The notes: generated by a model from the sequence alone, not told the origin. Shown: positions 8,172 to 17,408, numbered from the stretch's first letter. The stretch: DNA of 64,000 nucleotides from an uncultured Eubacteriales bacterium (GCA_934446675.1 CAKSEL010000006.1:69173-133172), one strand, 5' to 3'. Numbers and translations: made by a program.

Positions 8172-8195
8172 GTACAAATCAAAAGCTATAATTTT

Positions 8196-8226
8196 CAGCC
8201 CGTTTTACATTTACGGGCTGTTTTTT
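8196..8226 (+). terminator. intrinsic terminator
   Basis: CAGCCCGT (8196-8203), 9-base loop, ACGGGCTG (8213-8220), then six T. Ends the AraC/small-protein unit. Confidence 0.9.
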
Positions 8227-8237
8227 ATCCTGAATAC

Positions 8238-8266
8238 TTGTTAAATTTACTAAATTGTGATATAAT
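8238..8266 (+). promoter_or_regulatory. promoter of second AraC-family gene
   Basis: TTGTTA (8238-8243), 17-base spacer, TATAAT (8261-8266). It overlaps an upstream in-frame start, which supports translation from ATG 8307. Confidence 0.75.
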
Positions 8267-8306
8267 TTACAAAAGATCATCTTTTTTAGGTGGTGAAAAC
8301 AAGTTT

Positions 8307-9335
8307 ATGAACGACACAAGTCAGTATAACAGGCAGATAAAAGAGCTTATTGAAACACCGTGTGAAAACTTTATCTCAAAAAACAAGAACAAAAAGCGCA
8401 GCAAATTTCCCGAATTTCCGTCTTACAGCATAAAAGAAGAAGTTATTTCCGAGGTCAATACCACAACCGCAGTCAACCAGACTCTTGAATCGCTGTACGA
8501 CAACGAAAATTTTGCCGTATGGATAAGGTATTTCAAATACGGATATAACTGCGACGACTACGACATAGAATTGCTGTCACGTTCCCACACACACGACTGC
8601 TACGAATTTCAGATACTTGTTGAGGGAAGCATTGAAAACATAATAAACGGTGAAAAGCGCATTGAAAGCGAAGGAAATTTCTGGTTCACAACTCCCGAAC
8701 AGGTACACAGCATACGCTATCACGAAGGAAACGACGTAACGATATTCTGCATACACTTTTCCGAAAATTTTGCCGACGAGTATTTTATGAATCTCATAAT
8801 GAAACATTCTTTCAGCGGCGTCCTGCCGAAAAAGGAGCTGTATTACGTACTGCTTTCCTTTGTTGACGCGGCAAAAAAGCTGACTTTATTCAAAAACAAT
8901 TCCGAACGCGAGCAGTTTACAAAATATACGTTTTTATCGCAGATGTTATACATATACAGTTTCTCAAGCGGCAAAGAGCGCGAAGAAATCCAAAAAGTTG
9001 CGTTTGACAATTCCCGTTTTACCGATATTATCGTATATGTCAAAAAGCACTGCCGCGAACGGATAACCGCGAACGGAGTTGCGGCAAAATTCGGCTATTC
9101 GCTCCCCTATTTCTGCAGCCGTTTCAAAAAGTTCTCCGGCAAGGTATTTACCGACTACATAAACGATCTGCGGCTTGAAAACGCAGACAAGCTTGTGAGA
9201 TACACGTCGCAGAACATAAATTCCGTTTACCGTGCCTGCGGTTTTACCAGCAAAACCTTCTTCTACCGCCTGTACAAGGACAAATACGGCACGACACCAA
9301 TTCAGGCGCGAAAGCAAAATTCAAAAGTGCAATAA
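8307..9335 (+). CDS. AraC-family transcriptional regulator
   Basis: A 342-residue protein. A cupin-like sensor is seen around residues 85-150 (SHTHDCYEFQILVEGS, then TTPEQVHSI and FCIHFSENF). A C-terminal double helix-turn-helix follows: ANGVAAKFGYSLPYFCSRFKK for the first unit, and the AraC family signature region ending YRLYKDKYGTTPIQARK. The start is taken as ATG 8307 because AGGTGGTGA lies 10 bases upstream and the promoter runs through the alternative start at 8238. It is monocistronic, with its own promoter and a downstream hairpin. The target is unknown. It is not a recent duplicate of the neighbouring AraC gene, since the sensor domains differ strongly. Confidence 0.85.
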   Translation: MNDTSQYNRQIKELIETPCENFISKNKNKKRSKFPEFPSYSIKEEVISEVNTTTAVNQTLESLYDNENFAVWIRYFKYGYNCDDYDIELLSRSHTHDCYEFQILVEGSIENIINGEKRIESEGNFWFTTPEQVHSIRYHEGNDVTIFCIHFSENFADEYFMNLIMKHSFSGVLPKKELYYVLLSFVDAAKKLTLFKNNSEREQFTKYTFLSQMLYIYSFSSGKEREEIQKVAFDNSRFTDIIVYVKKHCRERITANGVAAKFGYSLPYFCSRFKKFSGKVFTDYINDLRLENADKLVRYTSQNINSVYRACGFTSKTFFYRLYKDKYGTTPIQARKQNSKVQ

Positions 9336-9339
9336 AATT

Positions 9340-9362
9340 ACCGGGTGCAATTCACACCCGGT
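9340..9362. terminator. bidirectional hairpin between convergent araC and suf operon
   Basis: ACCGGGTG (9340-9347) pairs with CACCCGGT (9355-9362), flanked by A-rich and T-rich sequence on both sides, so it can serve both the plus-strand regulator and the minus-strand suf operon. Confidence 0.8.
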
Positions 9363-9385
9363 TTAATTATTTTTATATGAGACTT

Positions 9386-9805
9386 TTATTTCAGCGCTTC
9401 GGAAAGCGTCCTCCAGCCGAGCATTGCGCATTTTACGCGTGCCGGCATATGAGATATATCGCGCAGTGCCGACGCCTCTTCAAGGCTGTCGATTTCTTCT
9501 TCGCTCGCCTCTCCTCTTATCATGCGCATGAATATATCGGCAAGTTTAAGCGCCTCGTCCTTTTTCTTTCCGATTATCATTCCGAGCATTATATCAGTTG
9601 AAGCCTGAGAAATTGCGCAGCCGTCGCCGACAAACGCACCGTCGGTTATATACTCGCCGTCGGTTTTGAGTTTAAGCTTGATTTCGTCGCCGCAGCTCGG
9701 ATTTACTCCGTCAAGGACTATATCGGCGTCGGGCAGATCATGCTTAAAATCCGGACGCATATTATGCTCCGTCAGTATCTCATTATAAAAGTTTCTGTTT
9801 TCCAT
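9386..9805 (-). CDS. sufU: SufU iron-sulphur scaffold / sulphur-transfer protein
   Basis: A 139-residue IscU-fold protein. The zinc/cluster ligands Cys38-x-Asp40 (NPSCGD), Cys63 (GDGCAIS) and Cys126 (RVKCAMLGW) are all present. The insertion between the second and third cysteine regions (about residues 78-115) is typical of SufU rather than IscU. In Gram-positive bacteria SufU accepts persulphide from SufS and passes it to SufBCD. It is the last gene of the minus-strand suf operon, and its start lies 23 bases inside the end of sufS, so the two are translationally coupled. Confidence 0.95.
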   Translation of the reverse strand: MENRNFYNEILTEHNMRPDFKHDLPDADIVLDGVNPSCGDEIKLKLKTDGEYITDGAFVGDGCAISQASTDIMLGMIIGKKKDEALKLADIFMRMIRGEASEEEIDSLEEASALRDISHMPARVKCAMLGWRTLSEALK

Positions 9806-11012
9806 ATCCCATACGCTCCCTTACAGTCGAAAGACTTTGAATAAATTTATCGGCATCTTGCTTTGTGTTATAAAAAGCAAAGCTTGCCCTTACCGTCGAA
9901 CGCAGTCCAAGATGTATAAGCAAAGGCTGTGCGCAGTGGTGTCCGGCACGGACAGCTATTTTATCGGCTGCAAGAATCTCGCTTACATCGTGCGGATGAA
10001 CGTCGTCCACGGTAAACGTGATTATTCCGTTATGCTCTTTGGCTATCGGCGAACCGACTATATTGATACCCGGTATATTCTTCATTTTTTCAAAAGCATA
10101 AGAAGAAACTTCAATTTCCCTCTCATGTATTGTATCAAGTCCTATACCGCTTACATAGTCAACAGCCGCAGCAAGTCCGACGGCGCCCGAAACATTCATT
10201 GTGCCAGCTTCAAACTTATGCGGAAGTTCGGCAAAAACGGCGCTTTCGCGCGTTACCGACTCTATCATCTCACCGCCCGTAAGAAACGGCGGCATTTTTT
10301 CGAGAAATTCTCTCTTTCCGTAAAGCACGCCTATTCCCATAGGTCCGTAAAGCTTATGCCCGGAAAAAGCAAAGAAATCTGCGTCAATATCGCAAACGTC
10401 CGCCTTGATATGCGGCGTGCTCTGCGCTCCGTCAACCAGCATAACGGCATTCTTTTTATGCGCAAGTCTTGCTATTTCCTTTACAGGATACTCACGTCCG
10501 AGAACGTTTGAAACCTGCGTCATTGCGACGATTTTCGTCTTATCTGTAATCAGAGTTTCGGTTTTATCAAGATCTATACTGCCGTCCTTTTCACATTCTA
10601 TGAATTTCAGCACAGCGCCGGTTCTCTTGCATACATTCTGCCACGGCAAAAGATTGCTGTGGTGTTCCATAACCGAAACAAGCACCTCGTCGCCGACTTT
10701 AAGATTTGAAAGTCCGTAGCTGTATGCGACAAGATTTATGCTTTCCGTGGTGTTCCGTGTAAATATAATTTCGGCAGAGCTTTTTGCTCCTATGAATTTC
10801 TGCACCTTTTTACGCGCATTCTCGTAATCCTCAGTAGCGCTGACGCTCAGCTCATATATTCCGCGCAGAGGATTTGCGTTATGCTTTGTATAAAAGTCAT
10901 TTATCGCGTCAAGCACGCACTTCGGTCTTTGTCCCGTTGCGGCATTGTCAATATACACGCACAGATCTGTCATCAACAACGGAAAATCTTTCTTATAGTT
11001 AATTTCCTTCAC
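9783..11012 (-). CDS. sufS: SufS cysteine desulfurase (group II)
   Basis: A 409-residue PLP enzyme that removes sulphur from cysteine as an enzyme-bound persulphide for Fe-S cluster assembly. The PLP lysine is Lys220 (SGHKLYGP) and the sulphur-accepting cysteine is Cys360 in RAGHHCAQP, which marks group II. The PLP-binding regions (TRNTTESIN, MEHHSN, VDGAQSTPH) are intact and the length is normal. The start lies 3 bases after the sufD stop. The neighbours sufD upstream and sufU downstream fit the Gram-positive SUF order. Confidence 0.96.
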   Translation of the reverse strand: MKEINYKKDFPLLMTDLCVYIDNAATGQRPKCVLDAINDFYTKHNANPLRGIYELSVSATEDYENARKKVQKFIGAKSSAEIIFTRNTTESINLVAYSYGLSNLKVGDEVLVSVMEHHSNLLPWQNVCKRTGAVLKFIECEKDGSIDLDKTETLITDKTKIVAMTQVSNVLGREYPVKEIARLAHKKNAVMLVDGAQSTPHIKADVCDIDADFFAFSGHKLYGPMGIGVLYGKREFLEKMPPFLTGGEMIESVTRESAVFAELPHKFEAGTMNVSGAVGLAAAVDYVSGIGLDTIHEREIEVSSYAFEKMKNIPGINIVGSPIAKEHNGIITFTVDDVHPHDVSEILAADKIAVRAGHHCAQPLLIHLGLRSTVRASFAFYNTKQDADKFIQSLSTVRERMGYGKQKLL

Positions 11013-11015
11013 GGC

Positions 11016-11960
11016 TCATTCCTCCTCTTGTCTGACATCTATGAGTCTTGAAAGAGCCTTATAGGAAAGCTTTTCAAATTCTTCGTCGTTCATTTCTCTT
11101 ATAAGCTTTTCGGCTGACGCCCTTGCCATAATGCTCTGTGCTGTATCCTTATCAATTCCGCGGCTTTCAAAATAAAACAGAGTTGCCTCGTCAAGTTCGC
11201 CTATTGTCGCGCCGTGTGTACCCTCTACATTCTCTTCTGCGCAGAGTATCAGCGGCACGGTTTTATTGACAGCATCATCGCCGAGCATAAGCACAGTCTC
11301 ATTTTCGCTGCCGACCGAGCCGGACGAACCGTTTTTTAAATCAATAGTACCGCGAAAAGTCTTTTGTGCAGAATCCATAAGCGCGCCGGACGCAGTTATC
11401 TCGCTGTTTGTGTCTTTGCCGAAGTGGTTTACGGCAATATTGTAATCTATAAGCTGACTGTTCTTTCCGATATATCCGACTTTTGTAACAAGTCCGCTCT
11501 TATCTCCGTAAAGCTGCACGAGATTATCGGAATATGCGTTTCCATCGCCCAAAAGCAATATTGTAAGTTCAAAAACGGCATTTTTGCCGCACTCGACTTT
11601 AAGATCATGCGCAAGCAGCGCGTCTTGCGCCGTTTCGAGAAGCAGCACAAGCTTTACATGAGAATTTTCCGCAAGCTTAAAGGTATTACCGACACGGAAA
11701 GCCTTTTGCGAAAAGCAATGCTCAAAAACAGTGCCGGAAGAACCGGGCTGCGCAGATATTTCAAACTCCTGCTTTGCAAAATCGTTATCGCCGCCGTTTG
11801 CAGACAGTCTTAAAGGACTGTTTTCACCCGGATTTAATTCTTTGAAGATTTTTTCGGGACAGGCCGTATTTTCGTTATCCCATTCAATCGGCGCACTGTT
11901 CACGCAGAGCTTATTCCAGGTATTTACCGGCAGCTTATTTATCAAAACCGTATTTTTCAT
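11016..11960 (-). CDS. sufD: SufD-type Fe-S assembly scaffold subunit
   Basis: A 314-residue member of the SufB/SufD beta-helix family, near but slightly below the usual SufD length (330-430), mostly because of a short N-terminal part. The C-terminal half is recognisable: TFRGTIDLKNGSSGSVGSE, LCAEENVEGTHGATIGELDEATLFYFESRGID. The His in EGTHGA and the Glu region of SufD are present. It forms the SufBCD complex with its upstream neighbours. The start at 11960 is preceded by AAGGAGCGG. The gap to sufB is 21 bases. Confidence 0.88.
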   Translation of the reverse strand: MKNTVLINKLPVNTWNKLCVNSAPIEWDNENTACPEKIFKELNPGENSPLRLSANGGDNDFAKQEFEISAQPGSSGTVFEHCFSQKAFRVGNTFKLAENSHVKLVLLLETAQDALLAHDLKVECGKNAVFELTILLLGDGNAYSDNLVQLYGDKSGLVTKVGYIGKNSQLIDYNIAVNHFGKDTNSEITASGALMDSAQKTFRGTIDLKNGSSGSVGSENETVLMLGDDAVNKTVPLILCAEENVEGTHGATIGELDEATLFYFESRGIDKDTAQSIMARASAEKLIREMNDEEFEKLSYKALSRLIDVRQEEE

Positions 11961-11981
11961 ATTTTCCGCTCCTTTTTAAGC

Positions 11982-13388
11982 TCAGCCTATGCTGCCTTTC
12001 ATTTCAAGTTTGATAAGGTTATTCATTTCGACCGCGTACTCTACGGGCAGTTCCTTTGAAACATTGTCGGCAAAGCCGCTGACGATAAGTGCGCGTGCGT
12101 CCTCCTCGCTCATTCCGCGGCTCATAAGATAGAATACGGCGTCGGAGCTTATACTTCCGATCTTAGCCTCGTGTCCTACGGCTGCATCTTTTGTTCTTAT
12201 ATCCATTGCGGGTATGGTATCGGAACGCGATTCGGAATCAAGCATAAGCGACTGACATGAAACGCTTGACTTTGCGCCCTTTGCGCTCTTTTCGACCACA
12301 ACGCTGCTTCTGAACGTGCTTATACCGCCGCTCTTGCTTATCGAACGCGTATTCATATATGAGCTTGTATTCTTTCCGACATGAACGACCTTTGCGCCGG
12401 TATCAAGATTCTGACCGTTTCCGGCAAAGGTAACTCCCGTAAACTCCATTTTGGAGTTATCGCCTTTAAGAATACTCATCGGGTACAGGCAGCCGACATG
12501 AGAACCGAAAGAGCCGGAAATCCACTCTATCGTACCGCCTTCTTCTACAAGAGCGCGCTTTGTATTGAGGTTATACATATTCTTCGACCAGTTTTCAATT
12601 GTCGAATATCTGAGCTTTGCATTCTTTTTGACGAAAAGCTCAACGCAGCCCGCATGGAGGTTCGCAACATTATATTTCGGCGCCGAGCAGCCCTCGATAA
12701 AGTGCAAGCTTGCACCCTCGTCAACAATTATAAGCGTGTGTTCAAACTGTCCCGCGCCTTTTGCGTTAAGTCTGAAATACGACTGAAGAGGTATAGACAG
12801 ATGAACGCCTTTAGGCACATAGACGAACGAGCCTCCCGACCATACGGCGCCGTGCAGTGCCGCAAACTTATGATCATGCGGAGTTACAAGTTTCATAAAA
12901 TACTTTTTTACCATATCGGCATACTCGCCTTTGAGCGCGCTTTCCATATCAAGATAAACAACGCCTTCTGCTGCAACGTCCTGCTTTACGTTATGATAAA
13001 CAAGTTCTGAATCATACTGTGCGCCGACGCCTGCAAGGCTCTTTCTCTCCGCCTGAGGTATTCCGAGCCTGTCGAAAGTGTCCTTTATATCCTGCGGAAC
13101 GTCTTTCCAGCTGTTTTTCATTCCGGTATTGGGACGAACATACGTCGCTATACTGTCTATATTAAGTCCGTCAAGAGACGGTCCCCAGTTCGGCAGCGGT
13201 GTTTCATTGTATATTTGAAGCGACTGAAGTCTGAACTGCTGCATCCATACAGGATCGTTCTTTTCCTTTGACAGCGTTTCGACAATCTCCGGATTTAGTC
13301 CGGCAGTCATTCTGTACGCGTCGTTTTCTTTGTCGCGTATATCGTATACGCTGCGGTCAATGTCCGCGATATTGCTCTTTTCTTTCAT
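11982..13388 (-). CDS. sufB: SufB Fe-S assembly scaffold subunit
   Basis: A 468-residue SufB. Diagnostic segments are GVGAQYDSE, GAVWSGGSFVYVPKGVHLSIPLQSYFR, a HFIEGCSAP stretch, SSVVVEKSAKGAKSSVSCQSL and HEAKIGSISSDAVFYLMSRGM. SufB is the core scaffold on which the cluster is built, and its partners SufC and SufD are adjacent. A GTG codon lies 24 bases upstream in frame (13412), but I prefer ATG 13388 because GCAGGTGA sits about 8 bases before it. The gap to the end of sufC is 31 bases. Confidence 0.95.
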   Translation of the reverse strand: MKEKSNIADIDRSVYDIRDKENDAYRMTAGLNPEIVETLSKEKNDPVWMQQFRLQSLQIYNETPLPNWGPSLDGLNIDSIATYVRPNTGMKNSWKDVPQDIKDTFDRLGIPQAERKSLAGVGAQYDSELVYHNVKQDVAAEGVVYLDMESALKGEYADMVKKYFMKLVTPHDHKFAALHGAVWSGGSFVYVPKGVHLSIPLQSYFRLNAKGAGQFEHTLIIVDEGASLHFIEGCSAPKYNVANLHAGCVELFVKKNAKLRYSTIENWSKNMYNLNTKRALVEEGGTIEWISGSFGSHVGCLYPMSILKGDNSKMEFTGVTFAGNGQNLDTGAKVVHVGKNTSSYMNTRSISKSGGISTFRSSVVVEKSAKGAKSSVSCQSLMLDSESRSDTIPAMDIRTKDAAVGHEAKIGSISSDAVFYLMSRGMSEEDARALIVSGFADNVSKELPVEYAVEMNNLIKLEMKGSIG

Positions 13389-13419
13389 CTTAAACTTTTC
13401 ACCTGCTTTCACTCGTACA

Positions 13420-14166
13420 TTACAGGTTTATATCGGCAAAGCCGTTTTCGTTTATGCGTTCAACAAGCTCGGCGCCGCCCTCTTTGACTATCACGCCGTT
13501 TTCCATAACGTGCGCGCGGTCTACGGTAAGAGCTTCGAGTATTCTCGTGCTGTGCGTTATAATGAGCAGCGAACCGCCGACGCGCTCTCTGTAAAGGCTC
13601 ACGCCGTTTGAAACGGTCCTTACTGCATCGACGTCAAGACCCGAATCGGTTTCGTCAAGTATTGCAAGTTTGGGTTCAAGCATAATCATCTGCAATATCT
13701 CGGCTTTTTTCTTTTCGCCGCCCGAAAAGCCTACGTTGAGACCGCGTTCGGCATAGCTTTCGTCCATGGACAGCAGTTTCATTGTTTCGGCAAGCTTTTT
13801 CTTGAAATCCCAAAGCTTTATGCGTTTGCCGGTTTTCTGTTCAAGCGCACTTCTTATAAACGCGCTGAGCGTTACGCCCGGCACTTCGAGAGGGTTCTGG
13901 AACGAAAGGAAAATTCCTTTTTTGGCTCTTTCGTTTACGGGCATATCCGTTATATTCTCACCGTCGAAGATTATTTCGCCGTCGGTTACGGTATACTGCG
14001 GATTTCCGGTTATTGCATATCCGAGCGTCGATTTTCCGGTTCCGTTAGGTCCCATAAGCACGTGCGTTTCATTTCGACAGACGCTTAAATTCACACCGTG
14101 AAGTATTTCCTTTTCCCCCACGCTTACGTGAAGATTATTGATCTCAAGCAATCCCTTGTCTTTCAT
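13420..14166 (-). CDS. sufC: SufC ATPase
   Basis: A 248-residue ABC-type ATPase that powers SufBD. Walker A is GPNGTGKST, the Q-loop region is FLSFQNPLEVPGV, the signature is GFSGGEKKKAE, and Walker B is LAILDETDSGLDVD, all typical of SufC. The in-frame reading extends upstream to 14253, but that part overlaps the regulator gene. ATG 14166, with AGGAA 7 bases before it and 4 bases after the regulator stop codon, is the supported start. Confidence 0.95.
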   Translation of the reverse strand: MKDKGLLEINNLHVSVGEKEILHGVNLSVCRNETHVLMGPNGTGKSTLGYAITGNPQYTVTDGEIIFDGENITDMPVNERAKKGIFLSFQNPLEVPGVTLSAFIRSALEQKTGKRIKLWDFKKKLAETMKLLSMDESYAERGLNVGFSGGEKKKAEILQMIMLEPKLAILDETDSGLDVDAVRTVSNGVSLYRERVGGSLLIITHSTRILEALTVDRAHVMENGVIVKEGGAELVERINENGFADINL

Positions 14167-14170
14167 TTTT

Positions 14171-14641
14171 CTATTCCTCATTTCCTTTAATTTCACCGTT
14201 ATCTGATCCGCAGCGGCAATCCGGAGTATTGTGCTTTTCATTGAGCAGATCAAGCAGCGTATAGCTGTTTATATAGGCGTTGATATTTTCTTCAAGTCCT
14301 CTCCAGAACGGCAGCGTATAGCAGGTACATTCACCCTGGCACTTTTTGCTTTCGTCCTTTGAGAGACACGACACCGGCACAAGTTCACCCTCAGCCGCAT
14401 ACAGTATCTCGCCTATTTTATATTCGCCCGGATCTTTGCAAAGCTTATATCCGCCGACTTTTCCCGTACAGCTCTTTACAAGTCCGTGCTTTGCAAGCAG
14501 CGTCATTATGCTTTCAAGATACTTTCTCGACAGATTCTGGCGTTTTGCGATATCTCCGAGGCTTATATTATCTTCGCAGCTGTGTTCAGCCATATCAAGC
14601 ATGACGCGAAGTGCATATTTGCCCTTTGTCGACACCATCAT
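14171..14641 (-). CDS. iscR: Rrf2/IscR-family regulator of the suf operon
   Basis: A 156-residue winged-helix repressor or sensor of the Rrf2 family. The DNA-binding region is STKGKYALRVMLDMAEH followed by LGDIAKRQNLSRKYLESIMTLL and a wing at VGGYKL. The cysteine cluster CLSKDESKKCQGECTC (about residues 95-110) is placed like the Fe-S ligands of IscR, with one extra Cys and further Cys near the C-terminus. It is the first gene of iscR-sufCBDSU, so autoregulation by cluster status is expected. The start at 14641 is chosen because AAGGAGAG precedes it by 8 bases. CymR-type cysteine control is the main alternative function. Confidence 0.85.
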   Translation of the reverse strand: MMVSTKGKYALRVMLDMAEHSCEDNISLGDIAKRQNLSRKYLESIMTLLAKHGLVKSCTGKVGGYKLCKDPGEYKIGEILYAAEGELVPVSCLSKDESKKCQGECTCYTLPFWRGLEENINAYINSYTLLDLLNEKHNTPDCRCGSDNGEIKGNEE

Positions 14642-14677
14642 AAGCCACACTCTCCTTATTCTCATTTTACATTTAAT

Positions 14678-14705
14678 ATTATAACTTAAACTCCTACAAT
14701 GTCAA
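14678..14705 (-). promoter_or_regulatory. promoter of iscR-suf with overlapping dyad
   Basis: On the minus strand: TTGACA (14705-14700), 16-base spacer, TATAAT (14683-14678). A dyad TCCTA-N9-TAGGA (14692-14710) overlaps the -35 box and is a candidate operator for the Rrf2-type protein. Confidence 0.7.
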
Positions 14706-14761
14706 TAGGAATATGTATCTGTATTGTTTCTCAAAAAGCAATATTTTTCAAACTTTTTATT

Positions 14762-14795
14762 AAAAAAGCAGCCGGGACTGTAAAATTCCGACTGC
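14762..14795 (-). terminator. terminator of feoAB (first copy)
   Basis: On the minus strand a GCAGTCGG / CCGGCTGC stem (with one G-U pair) is followed by six T. It lies 18 bases after the feoB stop and upstream of the iscR promoter. Confidence 0.8.
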
Positions 14796-14813
14796 AAAGT
14801 ACAAATTATTCAT

Positions 14814-16967
14814 CTATGCAAAGTGCAAAACAAGTTTAACCGCCATATTAAAAAGCGTACAGAGTACAAATCCGGCAGCCGTAGGTACAGCAACAGAAAG
14901 CAGAGTCCATTTCAGACTTCCCGTTTCCTTGTGAACCGTCAGCACGGAGGTTGAACAAGGCCAGTGCATAAGCGTAAAAATAAGCATACACACGGCAGTA
15001 GTCCACGTCCAGCCGTTATTTACAAACAGCGTATGCAGCTCTTCAAGACTTGTATAGCCGGTAAGCGTTCCACCTGACATATACGCCATTATGATTATGG
15101 GTATTACTATTTCATTTGCCGGAAAACCGAGTATAAATGCTATAAGAATAACTCCGTCAAGTCCCATAAGGTGTCCGAGAGGATCGAGAAAATCAGAGCA
15201 CATCTTCAAAAGCGTCATATCCCCGACAGTCACGTTTGCCATAAGCCATATGACAAGACCGGCAGGCGCCGCGACGCTTACGCTCCTTGCAAGCACAAAC
15301 AGCGTCCTGTCAAACACGCTCCTTACAAGCACTTTTCCTATCTGCGGTTTTCTGTACGAGGGAAGTTCTATCGTAAACGCCGACGGCACGCCTTTAAGCA
15401 GAGTTTTAGAGAGCAGTGCCGTTGCGCCGAAAGTCGCAAGTATACCGAGCACTATCACAAGCGTAAGCATGAGTGCGCTGATAACTCCGCCGCTTGCCGG
15501 CGAACAGGCAAAAAACATTGTTATTACCGCGATAAGCGCCGGAAAACGTCCGTTACACGGCACAAAGCTGTTGGTAAGTATCGCAAGCAGACGTTCGCGG
15601 GGCGAATCTATTATGCGGCAGCCGACAATTCCGGCGGCGTTGCAGCCGAATCCCATACACATAGTCATTGCCTGTTTTCCGCAGGCATGGCACTTACAAA
15701 ACGGCTTATCGAGATTATAGGCTATTCTCGGCAGATACCCGGAATCTTCGAGCAGTGTAAACAATGGAAAGAATATTGCCATTGGCGGCAGCATTACCGA
15801 AACTACCCATGCAAGAACTCTGTACACACCGTGTGTCAGCATATCTACGGCAATTTCGGGCAGCCCGACGTAAAAAAGCGTGCGCGCAATTCTTCCCTCA
15901 AATCCGAAAAGCAGTCCCGACAGCATTTCCGACGGTATATTTGCTCCCTCTACCGTTATCCAGAACACAAGCGCAAGCAAAACAAGCATTACCGGGAACC
16001 CGAGCGCCTTGCTTGTGAGAATTTTATCGGCTTTCCTGTCAAAACCGCAGTAAGGCTGACCTTTTTGCTTCACGCAAATCCCGGAAAGTTCATGCGCCCT
16101 GTCAAGCACGCACCGCACTGTTGTATCGCAAAAGCTTACGCGCGTATACCCATACGTTTCAAGTTCATTCCACGCTCTCAAAACCGCATGTTTTACGGCG
16201 TTGACTTCCGAAAGTTCAAAACCTGCGTTTTTATTTATCTCTGCGACAAGCTCTTTCTCGTTTTCGAGCAGTTTTATGCTTATCCATCTTTTACAGGGCA
16301 TTTTTTCGGGAAGTTCGGGCAGTGCATCGGACACGGTCTTTATCGCATTTTCGATTTCTTGGGGATATTTTACCGGTATTTTTATGTTTTCGGTATTCTT
16401 TTCGGCAGATATGCATTGAGAAATTGCATTTACAAGGCTGTCAAGCGTTTTTTTCTTTCTTGCCACCGTACCGACGACCGGCACGCCGAGATTTTCTGAC
16501 AGCAATCCGGTATCGACGCTTATGCCCTTCTTTTTTGCCTCGTCAAGAAGGTTTACACAAACGACGGCGTTTTCCGAAACCTCAAGCGTCTGGAGAACAA
16601 GATTGAGATTGCGTTCAAGGCAGGACGCGTCGCATACGATTACAGAAGCGTCGGGATCTCCGAAACAGATAAAATCGCGTGCTGTCTGTTCCTCTGCCGA
16701 ATGTGCCATAAGCGAATATGTACCCGGAAGATCGGCAAGAACAAGCCGCGTATTCTGATATTTACATACGCCGAACGCGTTTGTAACGGTCTTTCCGGGC
16801 CAGTTACCGGTATGCTGATTCATTCCCGTAAGGCTGTTGAAAAGCGTACTTTTGCCAACGTTGGGATTTCCGGCAAGCGCTATTATTTTATCGCCGTCCT
16901 TTGCTTTAAACATTTCCTTTGTGCTTTCCTTTGCCCTTTTGCCTACGGAGCTGTTGGTAAGTCCCAT
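14814..16967 (-). CDS. feoB: ferrous iron transporter FeoB (first copy)
   Basis: A 717-residue inner-membrane Fe2+ transporter with a cytoplasmic G domain. G1 GNPNVGKST is at residues 33-41, G3 DLPGTYS follows at about 80, and G4 is in VCVNLLDEAKK. The membrane part has the two Gate-type halves, with CMGFGCNAAGIVGCR and FPANEIVIPIIIMAYMSG segments. An N-terminal extension of about 28 residues precedes the G domain, which the second FeoB in this window lacks. feoA lies immediately upstream, and a terminator follows. The ribosome binding site AAGGAG overlaps the feoA stop region. Confidence 0.95.
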   Translation of the reverse strand: MGLTNSSVGKRAKESTKEMFKAKDGDKIIALAGNPNVGKSTLFNSLTGMNQHTGNWPGKTVTNAFGVCKYQNTRLVLADLPGTYSLMAHSAEEQTARDFICFGDPDASVIVCDASCLERNLNLVLQTLEVSENAVVCVNLLDEAKKKGISVDTGLLSENLGVPVVGTVARKKKTLDSLVNAISQCISAEKNTENIKIPVKYPQEIENAIKTVSDALPELPEKMPCKRWISIKLLENEKELVAEINKNAGFELSEVNAVKHAVLRAWNELETYGYTRVSFCDTTVRCVLDRAHELSGICVKQKGQPYCGFDRKADKILTSKALGFPVMLVLLALVFWITVEGANIPSEMLSGLLFGFEGRIARTLFYVGLPEIAVDMLTHGVYRVLAWVVSVMLPPMAIFFPLFTLLEDSGYLPRIAYNLDKPFCKCHACGKQAMTMCMGFGCNAAGIVGCRIIDSPRERLLAILTNSFVPCNGRFPALIAVITMFFACSPASGGVISALMLTLVIVLGILATFGATALLSKTLLKGVPSAFTIELPSYRKPQIGKVLVRSVFDRTLFVLARSVSVAAPAGLVIWLMANVTVGDMTLLKMCSDFLDPLGHLMGLDGVILIAFILGFPANEIVIPIIIMAYMSGGTLTGYTSLEELHTLFVNNGWTWTTAVCMLIFTLMHWPCSTSVLTVHKETGSLKWTLLSVAVPTAAGFVLCTLFNMAVKLVLHFA

Positions 16968-16974
16968 ATCCTGC

Positions 16975-17220
16975 TCACTCCTTTTTGATTTTTATTCCGG
17001 CACAATCGCACGCGCGTATGGCTATGACAGCACCGCGTATAAGGTATGCCGACGGATCTCCGAACGGACTTTTTCCGACACATTCGACAGACGTATTTTC
17101 GCAAAGCCCTATATCCTGAAATCTTCTTCTCATTGACGACGCCGTATACAGCTTTTCTACAACTGCTCTCTCGCCCGGCATTAAAGCGTCCAGCGTACTG
17201 TATATATTCAAAACATTCAC
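16975..17220 (-). CDS. feoA: FeoA (first copy)
   Basis: An 81-residue SH3-like partner of FeoB. The pattern ALMPGERAVVEKL, RRRFQDIGL and PFGDPSAYLIRG is the FeoA signature. It starts the minus-strand feoA-feoB pair, with the feoB start 8 bases after its stop. Confidence 0.93.
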   Translation of the reverse strand: MNVLNIYSTLDALMPGERAVVEKLYTASSMRRRFQDIGLCENTSVECVGKSPFGDPSAYLIRGAVIAIRACDCAGIKIKKE

Positions 17221-17339
17221 CCTTTATTTACTTAATTTAGTTTAACGGCTTTAATGTATTATATGGAAAAGTACATTGGTTTGTCAGTTTTGCTTTTATA
17301 GAAAAAAGGCAGTCTTGGAGAACATAACCGCAAAAGGGC

Positions 17340-17372
17340 AAAAAAATCCGGAACTGCACATTACAATTCCGG
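17340..17372 (-). terminator. terminator of murA
   Basis: On the minus strand CCGGAA / TTCCGG (17372-17348) is followed by a T run. It lies 37 bases beyond the murA stop. Confidence 0.8.
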
Positions 17373-17408
17373 TTAAAATCTTTATTTACTTTATTATAAG
17401 CATTAATA

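Noticed and set aside
9837..13010. Several plus-strand open frames over the suf operon (up to 224 codons)
   Set aside because: All lie opposite complete SufS, SufD and SufB genes and lack start signals.
15171..16499. Long plus-strand open frame (442 codons) antisense to feoB
   Set aside because: It has no ribosome site, Arg/His/Lys/Tyr-rich composition and no family features, and it lies wholly opposite a convincing FeoB. It is an effect of codon bias in the real gene.
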